From NCBI GenBank assembly GCA_012841765.1, contig DUUA01000217.1, positions 1 to 14,612 on the forward strand: a stretch of 14,612 nucleotides of DNA, in the 5' to 3' direction. Position 1 is the first letter of the stretch. Every line of letters begins with the position of its first letter. The notes under the pieces are model-generated. The model had not been told where the DNA came from. It did no database searches and saw only the letters and a list, made by a program, of their open reading frames with translations. Positions 1 to 6,762 of the stretch are shown one piece after another. Both the position numbers and the translations under genes were made by a program. This DNA comes from Acholeplasmataceae bacterium (GTDB taxonomy: Bacteria > Bacillota_I > Bacilli_A > ML615J-28 > CAG-698).

Positions 1-24
1 AATTTCTTTCAAATATTGTTTATA

Positions 25-53
25 TTGATAAATAAGTTGTTTTTTGGTAAAAT
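25..53 (+). promoter_or_regulatory. Sigma-A type promoter for rqcH
   Basis: A -35 box TTGATA (25-30) and a -10 box TAAAAT (48-53) are separated by exactly 17 bases. Transcription would start near 60, which leaves an untranslated leader of only about 17 bases holding the AGGAAG Shine-Dalgarno (63-68). No operator or leader structure is visible, so expression is probably constitutive. Confidence 0.75.
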
Positions 54-76
54 AAGAAAGCTAGGAAGTGAAAATT

Positions 77-1648
77 ATGAGTTTTGACGGAGTATTTATT
101 AATCATTTATTAAAAGAATTATCTCCAAATATAATTAACCAACGAATAAATAAATTAGTGATTTTAAACGAGCATGATTTCGTTATGTTGTTATCTAATA
201 AAAAAAAGCTTTTATATAATATTTCATCTAATCCTAATCTTCATTTTACTGAAATGGAAATAATCAATTCTATAAATACCCAAAGATTTTATGTTTCTTT
301 AAAAAGACTTTTAGAAAATAGCGTGATTAGAAATATCAAACAGCATAATAATGATCGAGTCATTTTACTAGAAATCGAAAAATATGATGATTTAGGTTAT
401 AGTACTAATTATACTCTTATTTTTGAAGCTTTTGGAAAAATGTATAATTTAATTATTGTTGATGCTGATTTTATTATTCAAGAAGTTTTAAAACCTTCAA
501 CATTAGAGTCCAATAGATTATTAATTAATAAAAACACTTATCAGTTTCCAATAACTAACAAAATTAATCCTTTTAAAACAAGCATTATCTATCAAACAAA
601 TAATTATGAAGGTGTTTCAAAACGATTATATTCAGAAATTTCTTTTCAAAATAATCTTAATATAATTAAGAACAAAACAATACCAATTTTATTTAAAAAT
701 AATTCTAAATACGCTTTTTATTGTTTTGATTTAAAACATATGGAAGGACAAAGAATAATCTATAATACTTTATCAGAATTACTTGAGCAATATTTTTATT
801 TGACACACCAAGAAAACATTCTTAATCATGAACAGAAACTATTATTTAATCATATAAATAAAGAAATTATTAAAGCAAATAAAAAGCTTAGCAAACAAAT
901 TGAAGAAAAAAGAGAAGCGCAGATTAATCTTAATTATGAAAAAATAGGAGTATTATTAAAATCAAATCTTCACTTAGTAAAAAGAGGCTTTTCTTCTATA
1001 ACTGTAAATGATTATTTTAATGATAATCAAGAAATTACGATAGAATTAGACCCTTTACTTTCTTCTTCTGAAAATTTAGATAAGATATTTAAAAAATATA
1101 AAAAAGCAAAACGTGCAATCAGCTTTTTAAAAGTGCAAATTAAAGAAACAAAATCTTCACTCAAATATTTTGAAGATTTACTAATGCAAATAGATTTTGC
1201 TAAATTTGAAGATTTAAAAGAAATAATGTTAGAATTAAATATTGGGAAATCTTCAAAAAAATCTATAAAACATAAAAGACCAAATTATGACTCTTATGAA
1301 TATAACGATGTTAAAATATTTGTTGGAAAAAATAATATTCAAAATAACTATTTAACGCATACATTTGCAAAGAAATCTGATTTCTTTTTGCATGTGAAAG
1401 GAATACCTGGCTCACACACAATCTTAAGAGGTAATGAAATTACTGAAGCTGATTTGATATTTGCTGCGGAAATAGCCGCTTTGTATTCAAAAGCAAAAGA
1501 TAGCAAAAATATAGAAGTCGATTATACTTTAATAAAACATGTGAAAAAAATACCTAAATTATATGGTTCTTATGTAAGCTATAAAAACCAGAAAACTTTA
1601 TCAGTTACCCCAAATGTGGAAAAGATTAAAGATGCTTTAAAAAAGTAG
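77..1648 (+). CDS. rqcH: RqcH, ribosome quality control NFACT protein (alanine-tailing factor)
   Basis: RqcH binds split large ribosomal subunits that still carry peptidyl-tRNA, and recruits tRNA-Ala to add C-terminal Ala tails that mark the stalled chain for degradation. The protein has 523 residues from the ATG at 77. An in-frame GTG at 68 sits directly against the AGGAAG SD, whereas the ATG is 8 bases from it and gives the family N-terminus MSFDG. Seen: an NFACT-N domain (about 1-200) with the Asp-Arg pair at residues 93-94 that is needed for tailing in Bacillus; a lysine/glutamate-rich coiled-coil middle (about 250-385); and an NFACT-R domain (about 407-500) with VGKNN, FFLHVKGIPGSH and SKAKDS motifs. 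The usual EIM triplet reads E117-A118-F119. It is transcribed alone and its stop codon lies inside the terminator stem. The older name is FbpA/YloA (fibronectin-binding), but the quality-control role is the supported one. Confidence 0.95.
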   Translation: MSFDGVFINHLLKELSPNIINQRINKLVILNEHDFVMLLSNKKKLLYNISSNPNLHFTEMEIINSINTQRFYVSLKRLLENSVIRNIKQHNNDRVILLEIEKYDDLGYSTNYTLIFEAFGKMYNLIIVDADFIIQEVLKPSTLESNRLLINKNTYQFPITNKINPFKTSIIYQTNNYEGVSKRLYSEISFQNNLNIIKNKTIPILFKNNSKYAFYCFDLKHMEGQRIIYNTLSELLEQYFYLTHQENILNHEQKLLFNHINKEIIKANKKLSKQIEEKREAQINLNYEKIGVLLKSNLHLVKRGFSSITVNDYFNDNQEITIELDPLLSSSENLDKIFKKYKKAKRAISFLKVQIKETKSSLKYFEDLLMQIDFAKFEDLKEIMLELNIGKSSKKSIKHKRPNYDSYEYNDVKIFVGKNNIQNNYLTHTFAKKSDFFLHVKGIPGSHTILRGNEITEADLIFAAEIAALYSKAKDSKNIEVDYTLIKHVKKIPKLYGSYVSYKNQKTLSVTPNVEKIKDALKK

Positions 1649-1670
1649 CCAAAAATTGGCTGCTTTTTTT
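1639..1670. terminator. Bidirectional intrinsic terminator between rqcH and nth
   Basis: A 9-bp stem (1644-1652 with 1656-1664, one G-T pair, loop AAA) is followed by a T run on the + strand (1664-1670). On the minus strand it is followed by a run of six T (1644-1639). It can end both convergent transcripts. The rqcH stop codon TAG (1646-1648) is part of the left arm. Confidence 0.85.
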
Positions 1671-1680
1671 ATATTTTAAT

Positions 1681-2310
1681 TTAGATATTTTTTTTATTAT
1701 AAATACAAATATCTATAAAAGGGCATTCTAGGCAATTAGGTTTTTGAGCTTTACAAAAATATCTTCCAAATCGTAATAACCTTAAATGAGCTTGACCCCA
1801 TTTTTTTTCATCAATTAAATCCATTAAGTCTTTTTCTGTACCTAAAGTATTATTAGCATCTGATAAGCCTAGTCTATGAGCAACTCTAAAAACATGAGTA
1901 TCAACAGCAATTCTTGGAATTTTAAATCCCTCACTCAAAACAACATTAGCTGTTTTTCTGCCTACACCAGGAAGTTTAGTTAAAAAATCTAAGTTAGGTT
2001 CAATAATACCATTATTTTCTACTAATATTTTAGCCATTTCTATGATGTTTTTAGATTTGTTATTATACAAACCAATAGTTTTTATCATCTGTTTTACTTC
2101 TTTAATATTTGCTTTTGCTAATTCATTTTCAGTTGGATATTTTTTAAATAAAGAAATCGTAGCTTTGTTTACTGCAATATCAGTTGTTTGGGCTGATAAT
2201 GTTACAGCAACTATTAATTGAAAAATACTATCATAGTTTAAATCCCCTTTGTTATCTGGATACATTTCATCTAAAATAATGAGAATTCTATTTATTTTGT
2301 CCATATACAT
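1681..2310 (-). CDS. nth: Endonuclease III (DNA glycosylase / AP lyase)
   Basis: Base excision repair enzyme that removes oxidised pyrimidines and nicks the abasic site by beta-elimination. The 209 residues match the usual length of 210-215. Seen: a helix-hairpin-helix around LPGVGRKTANVV (113-124) with the Schiff-base lysine K119; the catalytic aspartate D137 in VDTHVFRV; and a C-terminal iron-sulfur loop with cysteines 186, 193, 196 and 202 in the exact C-x6-C-x2-C-x5-C spacing of Nth. The start overlaps the 3' end of dnaD by 23 bases. No strong SD is visible and a second ATG lies two codons in (2304), so the exact start is open; translation is probably coupled to dnaD. The dnaD-nth pair is a classic Firmicutes neighbourhood. 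It is the last gene of its operon and ends at the shared terminator. Confidence 0.96.
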   Translation of the reverse strand: MYMDKINRILIILDEMYPDNKGDLNYDSIFQLIVAVTLSAQTTDIAVNKATISLFKKYPTENELAKANIKEVKQMIKTIGLYNNKSKNIIEMAKILVENNGIIEPNLDFLTKLPGVGRKTANVVLSEGFKIPRIAVDTHVFRVAHRLGLSDANNTLGTEKDLMDLIDEKKWGQAHLRLLRFGRYFCKAQKPNCLECPFIDICIYNKKNI

Positions 2311-2911
2311 TATTAAATAATTTCTTTAAATCATTTAAATCCTCATTATGTTCACTTTTATTTGTTAAATTATGTAGCGTTCTATCTATGTATTTAATAC
2401 CAGAATTTTTATTACTTAAGGCTTTATTAATAGCTTTATCAATATCATCATAATTATAATTATATTCATAAAACCATCTATTAATCATTTGCAATTCTAA
2501 AGGAGATAACATTTTACTAAGTCCACTCTCCAATTTTTTTATTGTAACCTTAACTCTTTCTTGAACTAAATTATCTTTTTTGTCATTTTCATTTGTTGAT
2601 AATAAAAAACTAAGTTTTTTATAGGTGCCATCAAGACTATATTCTTCTTTCTTATCTTTGTTTAAGCTAATATTTATATAATCCAGATCAATAAGTTTAA
2701 TTAAACAATCTGAAAGTTCTTCTTCGGTAATACTCATTTTAGAAAAAAGTTTAGAAATAGAAAACGTATTAATATCCTTATCAATTAAATGATGTAATTT
2801 AATTAACAAAATAACATCCACTTCCTTTAACCCAAGTAGATAGTATTGTTCTAGTAATAAATCATTAAAATCAATTACATTATTTTTAATTAAATCATAA
2901 TATTTTTCCAT
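2288..2911 (-). CDS. dnaD: DnaD-like replication initiation / primosome protein
   Basis: DnaD helps load the replicative helicase at oriC and at restarted forks, together with DnaA or PriA and DnaB/DnaI. The protein has 207 residues. The N-terminal part (about 1-100) is helical with a winged-helix look. After a charged linker (about 104-125), the C-terminal DnaD/DnaB_2 domain (about 125-185) shows LSPLELQMINRWFYEYNY and ends in YIDRTLHNL. That last segment is the place of the family's YxxxIxxxW motif, but here the Ile is Thr178 and the Trp is Leu182. The SD GAGGTG overlaps the TGA stop of rnc, and the ATG at 2911 lies 9 bases downstream of that stop. The next gene is nth, as in Bacillus. Sequence divergence is high, so the family is well supported but the partner contacts are inferred. 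Confidence 0.88.
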   Translation of the reverse strand: MEKYYDLIKNNVIDFNDLLLEQYYLLGLKEVDVILLIKLHHLIDKDINTFSISKLFSKMSITEEELSDCLIKLIDLDYINISLNKDKKEEYSLDGTYKKLSFLLSTNENDKKDNLVQERVKVTIKKLESGLSKMLSPLELQMINRWFYEYNYNYDDIDKAINKALSNKNSGIKYIDRTLHNLTNKSEHNEDLNDLKKLFNNVYGQNK

Positions 2912-2920
2912 TTATACACC

Positions 2921-3619
2921 TCAATTTTTGACCAATTTTTCTAAAGCATTTTTAGCAGCCATTTGTTCCGACTCTTTTTTACTTTTTCCGACACCCTGAC
3001 CTAATCTGATATTATCATGATAAACAGAAGTTGTAAAGGTTTTATCATGGCTAGGACCTTGTTCATTATCTACTTTATACAAAACACCTTTTCTACTTTC
3101 TGCTTGGATATATTCTTGTAAAGTAGATTTATAATCTTCAAAGAAACCATCTTCATCAATATAAATAATTACAGAAAAAATAACATCACTAATTATCTCT
3201 CTTATTTTATCCATTCCATGTTCTAAATAAACTGCTCCTAAAAAAGATTCAAATAAATCGCCTAAAACAGATACTTTACTTCTTCCATTTTGTTCTTCTT
3301 CACCTTTTCCGAGCAATAAACATTTATCTAATCCCAAAATTAAAGAATACTCAGCATTAGCTTTTTCACAAACATATGTTGATCTTGCTTTTGACATTTC
3401 TCCTTCTGGCATATAAGGATATTTAACATATAAGTACTCACCTACTAAAAAATCCAAAATTGCATCTCCTAAAAACTCTAAGCGTTCATTACTTTCTGAT
3501 TTATGTTCATTTGCATAAGACGTATGAGTAAATGCTTTTATATATAAATTTCGATCTTTAATAGAAAAATTATACTTACTAGCAAGTATACCTAGTTGGT
3601 CATCCCAATTACTATTCAT
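2921..3619 (-). CDS. rnc: Ribonuclease III
   Basis: Double-strand-specific endoribonuclease that processes the 30S rRNA precursor and cuts structured mRNAs. The protein has 232 residues from the ATG at 3619. A GTG start at 3637 would add six residues (MKWWKK) but has no SD, while GGTGG lies a suitable distance before the ATG. Seen: the signature ERLEFLGDAILD (45-56), with catalytic E48 and D52; the second acidic pair D121 and E124 in LGDLFESFLGA; and a C-terminal double-stranded RNA binding domain from about 152 to the end, with GPSHDKTF and GKSKKESEQMAAKNAL. The start overlaps the plsX stop by 8 bases (ATGAATAG). The stop TGA overlaps the dnaD SD. In Bacillus rnc follows acpP and precedes smc; here it follows plsX directly and precedes dnaD. 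Confidence 0.97.
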   Translation of the reverse strand: MNSNWDDQLGILASKYNFSIKDRNLYIKAFTHTSYANEHKSESNERLEFLGDAILDFLVGEYLYVKYPYMPEGEMSKARSTYVCEKANAEYSLILGLDKCLLLGKGEEEQNGRSKVSVLGDLFESFLGAVYLEHGMDKIREIISDVIFSVIIYIDEDGFFEDYKSTLQEYIQAESRKGVLYKVDNEQGPSHDKTFTTSVYHDNIRLGQGVGKSKKESEQMAAKNALEKLVKN

Positions 3620-4619
3620 CTTCTTCCACCATTTCACTTAATACTATTTGCATTTTTTTAATTACTTCACCTTTTACAGCTAATCTAGCTTTATCAACAG
3701 CATTTTTAAATGCATAAGCAGAACTTGCCCCATGAGCTTTGATAACAATTCCATCAATCCCAAAAATTGAAGCTCCTCCTATTTCATCTGCACTCATAAC
3801 TTTTTTAAAATCCTTAAAGACGTCTTTCATAAATAAATAACCGATTTTAGCTTTTAAAGATTTATTAATAGATTCTTTTAAATATGTGCCAACGGCTTTA
3901 GCTACTCCTTCTGATGTTTTCATAATCATATTACCAGTATAACCATCAGTTATTAAAATATCACATTCTGTTGAAAGTAATTCTTTTGGTTCTAAATTAC
4001 CATAAAAATTAATATGAGGATCATTTAACAATAAGTTATATGCTTCTTTATCTACTTCTCTACCTTTTCCTGGTTCAGAGCCAATATTAAGTAAAGCAAC
4101 TAAAGGGTTTTTCACGTTCATTACTTCTTGCATATAAATAGTTGCAAATTGAGATAATTGTAAAATATGATCAGCTCTTAATTCAATGTTAGCTCCAACA
4201 TCAAGCAATAGTCTATTCTTCCCTCCAAGATGTGGGAGAGTTGGACATAAAGCAACTCGTTTCATTCCTTTTAATCTTCTGATTATTAAATGGGCAGCAA
4301 TTATAGTTGCTTGAGTTGGCCCCGCCGTAATTACTCCTTGAACTTCTTTATCTTTAACAGCTTGAAAAGCTTTAACTAATGAAGTATCTTTGTTTTTTCT
4401 TATTTCTCTTATGGGATCTTTTTCTCCCATATTAATAGTATCAGGAGCGTGAATAACTGTTACCCTTTTATTTGGTTTTAAAAACTTATTAATTTGCTCT
4501 TTATCTCCATATAAAACAAGTTCAATATCATCATATTCCTCAATAGCTAAATTTACACCTTTTACAATTTCTTCAGGAGCAAAATCTCCTCCCATTGCAT
4601 CAATAGCTAATTTAATCAT
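3612..4619 (-). CDS. plsX: PlsX, acyl-ACP:phosphate acyltransferase
   Basis: PlsX is a peripheral membrane enzyme that interconverts acyl-ACP and acyl-phosphate; PlsY uses the acyl-phosphate to acylate glycerol-3-phosphate in phospholipid synthesis. The 335 residues match the family length. Seen: N-terminal LAIDAMGGDFAPEEIVKG (4-21), GEKDPIREIRKNKDTS (65-80), LLLDVGANIE (137-146), LNIGSEPGKG (177-186) and DGYTGNMIMKTSEG (225-238). The usual AGNTGAL segment reads AGPTQAT (99-105). A good SD (AGGAG) overlaps the recG stop TAG, with the ATG 7 bases further on. fapR is absent upstream and fabD-fabG-acpP absent downstream, so the usual lipid operon is stripped to plsX alone. Together with fakA nearby, it fits use of fatty acids activated as acyl-phosphate. 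Confidence 0.96.
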   Translation of the reverse strand: MIKLAIDAMGGDFAPEEIVKGVNLAIEEYDDIELVLYGDKEQINKFLKPNKRVTVIHAPDTINMGEKDPIREIRKNKDTSLVKAFQAVKDKEVQGVITAGPTQATIIAAHLIIRRLKGMKRVALCPTLPHLGGKNRLLLDVGANIELRADHILQLSQFATIYMQEVMNVKNPLVALLNIGSEPGKGREVDKEAYNLLLNDPHINFYGNLEPKELLSTECDILITDGYTGNMIMKTSEGVAKAVGTYLKESINKSLKAKIGYLFMKDVFKDFKKVMSADEIGGASIFGIDGIVIKAHGASSAYAFKNAVDKARLAVKGEVIKKMQIVLSEMVEEDE

Positions 4620-4629
4620 AAAATTTCTC

Positions 4630-6669
4630 CTAGTCTAACATCTCTTTATTGTCTAAATAGTTTTTATGGACAATATCATAAATTTCCTTATACTCGCTTT
4701 GAAATAATAAATTTTTTTCTATTACTTCATCAGCAGCATTATTACAGATTTCTAATAATTCTTTATCAATTATAATATCCGATAATTTAAAAGCAATTAA
4801 TCCTGTTTGTTTTTCACCAAAAAAATCTCCGGGACCTCTAATTAATAAATCAGCTTCAGCAAGTTCAAAACCATCAGAATTACTCTCAATTAATTTTAAT
4901 CTATTAACAGCTGTTTCTGTTTCAGTATCAGAAACCAAAAAACAATATGCTTGATCATCACTTCTTCTAACACGACCACGCATTTGATGAAGTTGTGCAA
5001 TCCCAAATCTATCAGCATCTAAAATAACCATTGTTGTAGCATTAATAATATTAACTCCCACTTCAATAACACTTGTTGCCACTAAAATCTGAATTTCATT
5101 ATGAGCAAATTGATTCATTACAGTTTCTTTTTCAATTGGTTTTAATTTACTATGAATTAAACCAACATTGCAAATTTCCAAAAAATATTTTTGCATATTT
5201 TCGTATACTTTAGTTGCGTTGTTTAAATCCATTACATCAGATTCATTAATCATTGGACAAATTACAAATACTTGTTTACCACGCGCTATCTCTTCTTTCA
5301 TATGCTCAATTACCATTTTATTATCTTTATAACTAATAAACTTAGTTATAACCTCTTTTTTATTTCCAGGCATTGTTTTAATAACAGAAATGTCTGATTC
5401 ACCTAAAACAGAAATTGCTAAAGTGCGAGGTATTGGTGTGGCACTCATTTTTAAATGGTCAATTAATTTACCTTTGGAAACCATTTCAACTCTTTGCTTA
5501 ACACCAAAACGATGTTCTTCATCAGTAACAACTAATCCTAAATTATTAAAAACAACATCTCTTTGAAATAGGGAATGAGTTCCAATTGCGATATCGACTG
5601 AACCATCCTCAAGACCATTTAAAATATCTGCTCTTTCTTTAGATGAAATTGTTGCAGTTAGTAACTTAATATTCAAATTCATATTTCTAAAAATATTTCT
5701 AAATGTATTGTAATGCTGCATCGCTAAAACTTCTGTAGGTGCCATGATGACGCCTTGATAACCCGCAGTATTAACAGCATATAAACTAATTGCTGCTACA
5801 ACAGTTTTCCCCGATCCTACTTCACCTTGCAATAATCTGTTCATTTTATAATTAGAGGAAATATCTCCTAAAATCTCATCAATTACTTTATTTTGATCTT
5901 TTGTTAATAAATATGGAAGAGTCGAAATAAAATTATTAACCTTCTCTTTATTATAAACGAGTTTCTGACCTTCTGGAAAGTGTTTTCTCATATATAATAA
6001 ATATTTTATTTTTAACTGATATAAAAATAATTCATCAAATTTAATTCTTTTTTCCGCATCTGCTGTCTCATTAATATTTTCTGGTGTATTAATATAAGAA
6101 ATAGCATCAAATAAATTAATTAATTGGTACTTTTCTTTTAATCCACTAGGTAAATAATCATTAATATAATCTTTACTTTGTTCTAAAAGTTTTTGTTTTA
6201 TTTCAAAAACAACTTCATCTTTAATTCCTTTGATATTAAAAACGGGGCTTATATCATTACATATTTCATCCATGTGTATTTCTGATGCTGTAAAATTTGT
6301 TAGAGAAGTCTTAAACTTTCCAGTTAATCTTACATAAACACCGTAATTTATTTTATTTCTTAAAAATTGTCTGTTAAAAATAGTAACTCTTATTTTACGT
6401 CCTTCACTTTCTATATAAAAATTCATAATTGAAAGTTTGCTTCTAGCATTATAAACAGTTGCTTTTCCTTGTACTATCCCAGCAATTGTAATATTTTCTT
6501 CAATTTTAGCATCTTTCACAGATACTAATGTATAATCATCAAATTTAGAAGGATAGCTAGTAAGAAGGTCCCAAGCAGTAAATATTTTATTTTTTTTAAA
6601 AATAAGAACATTTTTTTGAGTAATATAATCTAAATCACTTAATAATATTTTCTTCATAATGTCTAGCAT
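4630..6669 (-). CDS. recG: RecG, ATP-dependent branch-migrating DNA helicase
   Basis: RecG drives fork regression and branch migration of Holliday junctions and R-loops. The protein has 679 residues (usual 680-690). Seen: the N-terminal wedge with an OB fold (about 45-140), then the two helicase lobes. Walker A is GEVGSGKT (282-289), motif Ia MAPTEVLAMQH, motif II DEEH (383-386, where DEQH is usual), motif III SATPIPRT (409-416), and motif VI QMRGRVRR (562-569). The family C-terminal block LLIRGPGDFFGEKQTG (608-623) follows. Motif VI normally reads QxRGRVGR, so Arg568 replaces a glycine. The start ATG at 6669 has no clear SD; a second ATG lies four codons in (6657). Because a terminator and a 93-base gap separate it from fakA, it is probably the first gene of the recG-plsX-rnc-dnaD-nth operon. 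Confidence 0.96.
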   Translation of the reverse strand: MLDIMKKILLSDLDYITQKNVLIFKKNKIFTAWDLLTSYPSKFDDYTLVSVKDAKIEENITIAGIVQGKATVYNARSKLSIMNFYIESEGRKIRVTIFNRQFLRNKINYGVYVRLTGKFKTSLTNFTASEIHMDEICNDISPVFNIKGIKDEVVFEIKQKLLEQSKDYINDYLPSGLKEKYQLINLFDAISYINTPENINETADAEKRIKFDELFLYQLKIKYLLYMRKHFPEGQKLVYNKEKVNNFISTLPYLLTKDQNKVIDEILGDISSNYKMNRLLQGEVGSGKTVVAAISLYAVNTAGYQGVIMAPTEVLAMQHYNTFRNIFRNMNLNIKLLTATISSKERADILNGLEDGSVDIAIGTHSLFQRDVVFNNLGLVVTDEEHRFGVKQRVEMVSKGKLIDHLKMSATPIPRTLAISVLGESDISVIKTMPGNKKEVITKFISYKDNKMVIEHMKEEIARGKQVFVICPMINESDVMDLNNATKVYENMQKYFLEICNVGLIHSKLKPIEKETVMNQFAHNEIQILVATSVIEVGVNIINATTMVILDADRFGIAQLHQMRGRVRRSDDQAYCFLVSDTETETAVNRLKLIESNSDGFELAEADLLIRGPGDFFGEKQTGLIAFKLSDIIIDKELLEICNNAADEVIEKNLLFQSEYKEIYDIVHKNYLDNKEMLD

Positions 6670-6693
6670 TTAAATATAAGATAACTATCCTAT

Positions 6694-6699
6694 ATTATA
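6694..6699 (-). promoter_or_regulatory. Candidate -10 box for the recG operon
   Basis: The gap between the fakA terminator and recG holds a consensus TATAAT on the minus strand, 25-30 bases before the recG ATG. No convincing -35 box lies 16-18 bases upstream of it. Position after a terminator makes a promoter here likely, but the exact elements are uncertain. Confidence 0.4.
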
Positions 6700-6734
6700 A
6701 ATACATTCCTTTCTAAAATATTTACCTTATACAG

Positions 6735-6758
6735 TAAAGAAAAAAGGGCTAAGCCCTT
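6735..6758 (-). terminator. Intrinsic terminator of fakA
   Basis: On the minus strand, AAGGGC-TTA-GCCCTT forms a perfect 6-bp stem (6758-6753 with 6749-6744), followed by a T run overlapping its 3' arm (6745-6740) that continues as CTTT. It starts 5 bases after the fakA stop codon. Confidence 0.9.
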
Positions 6759-6762
6759 ATTT

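Noticed and set aside
68..76. GTG start for rqcH nine bases upstream of the chosen ATG
   Set aside because: The SD AGGAAG (63-68) overlaps this GTG, so it cannot direct it; the ATG at 77 has correct spacing and gives the family N-terminus MSFDG.
3620..3637. GTG start for rnc with six extra residues (MKWWKK)
   Set aside because: No SD precedes it, and the ATG at 3619 has GGTGG at suitable spacing and a better family N-terminus.
6670..6762. A small gene between recG and fakA
   Set aside because: The 93 bases hold the fakA terminator and a candidate -10 box; no ORF with an SD is present.
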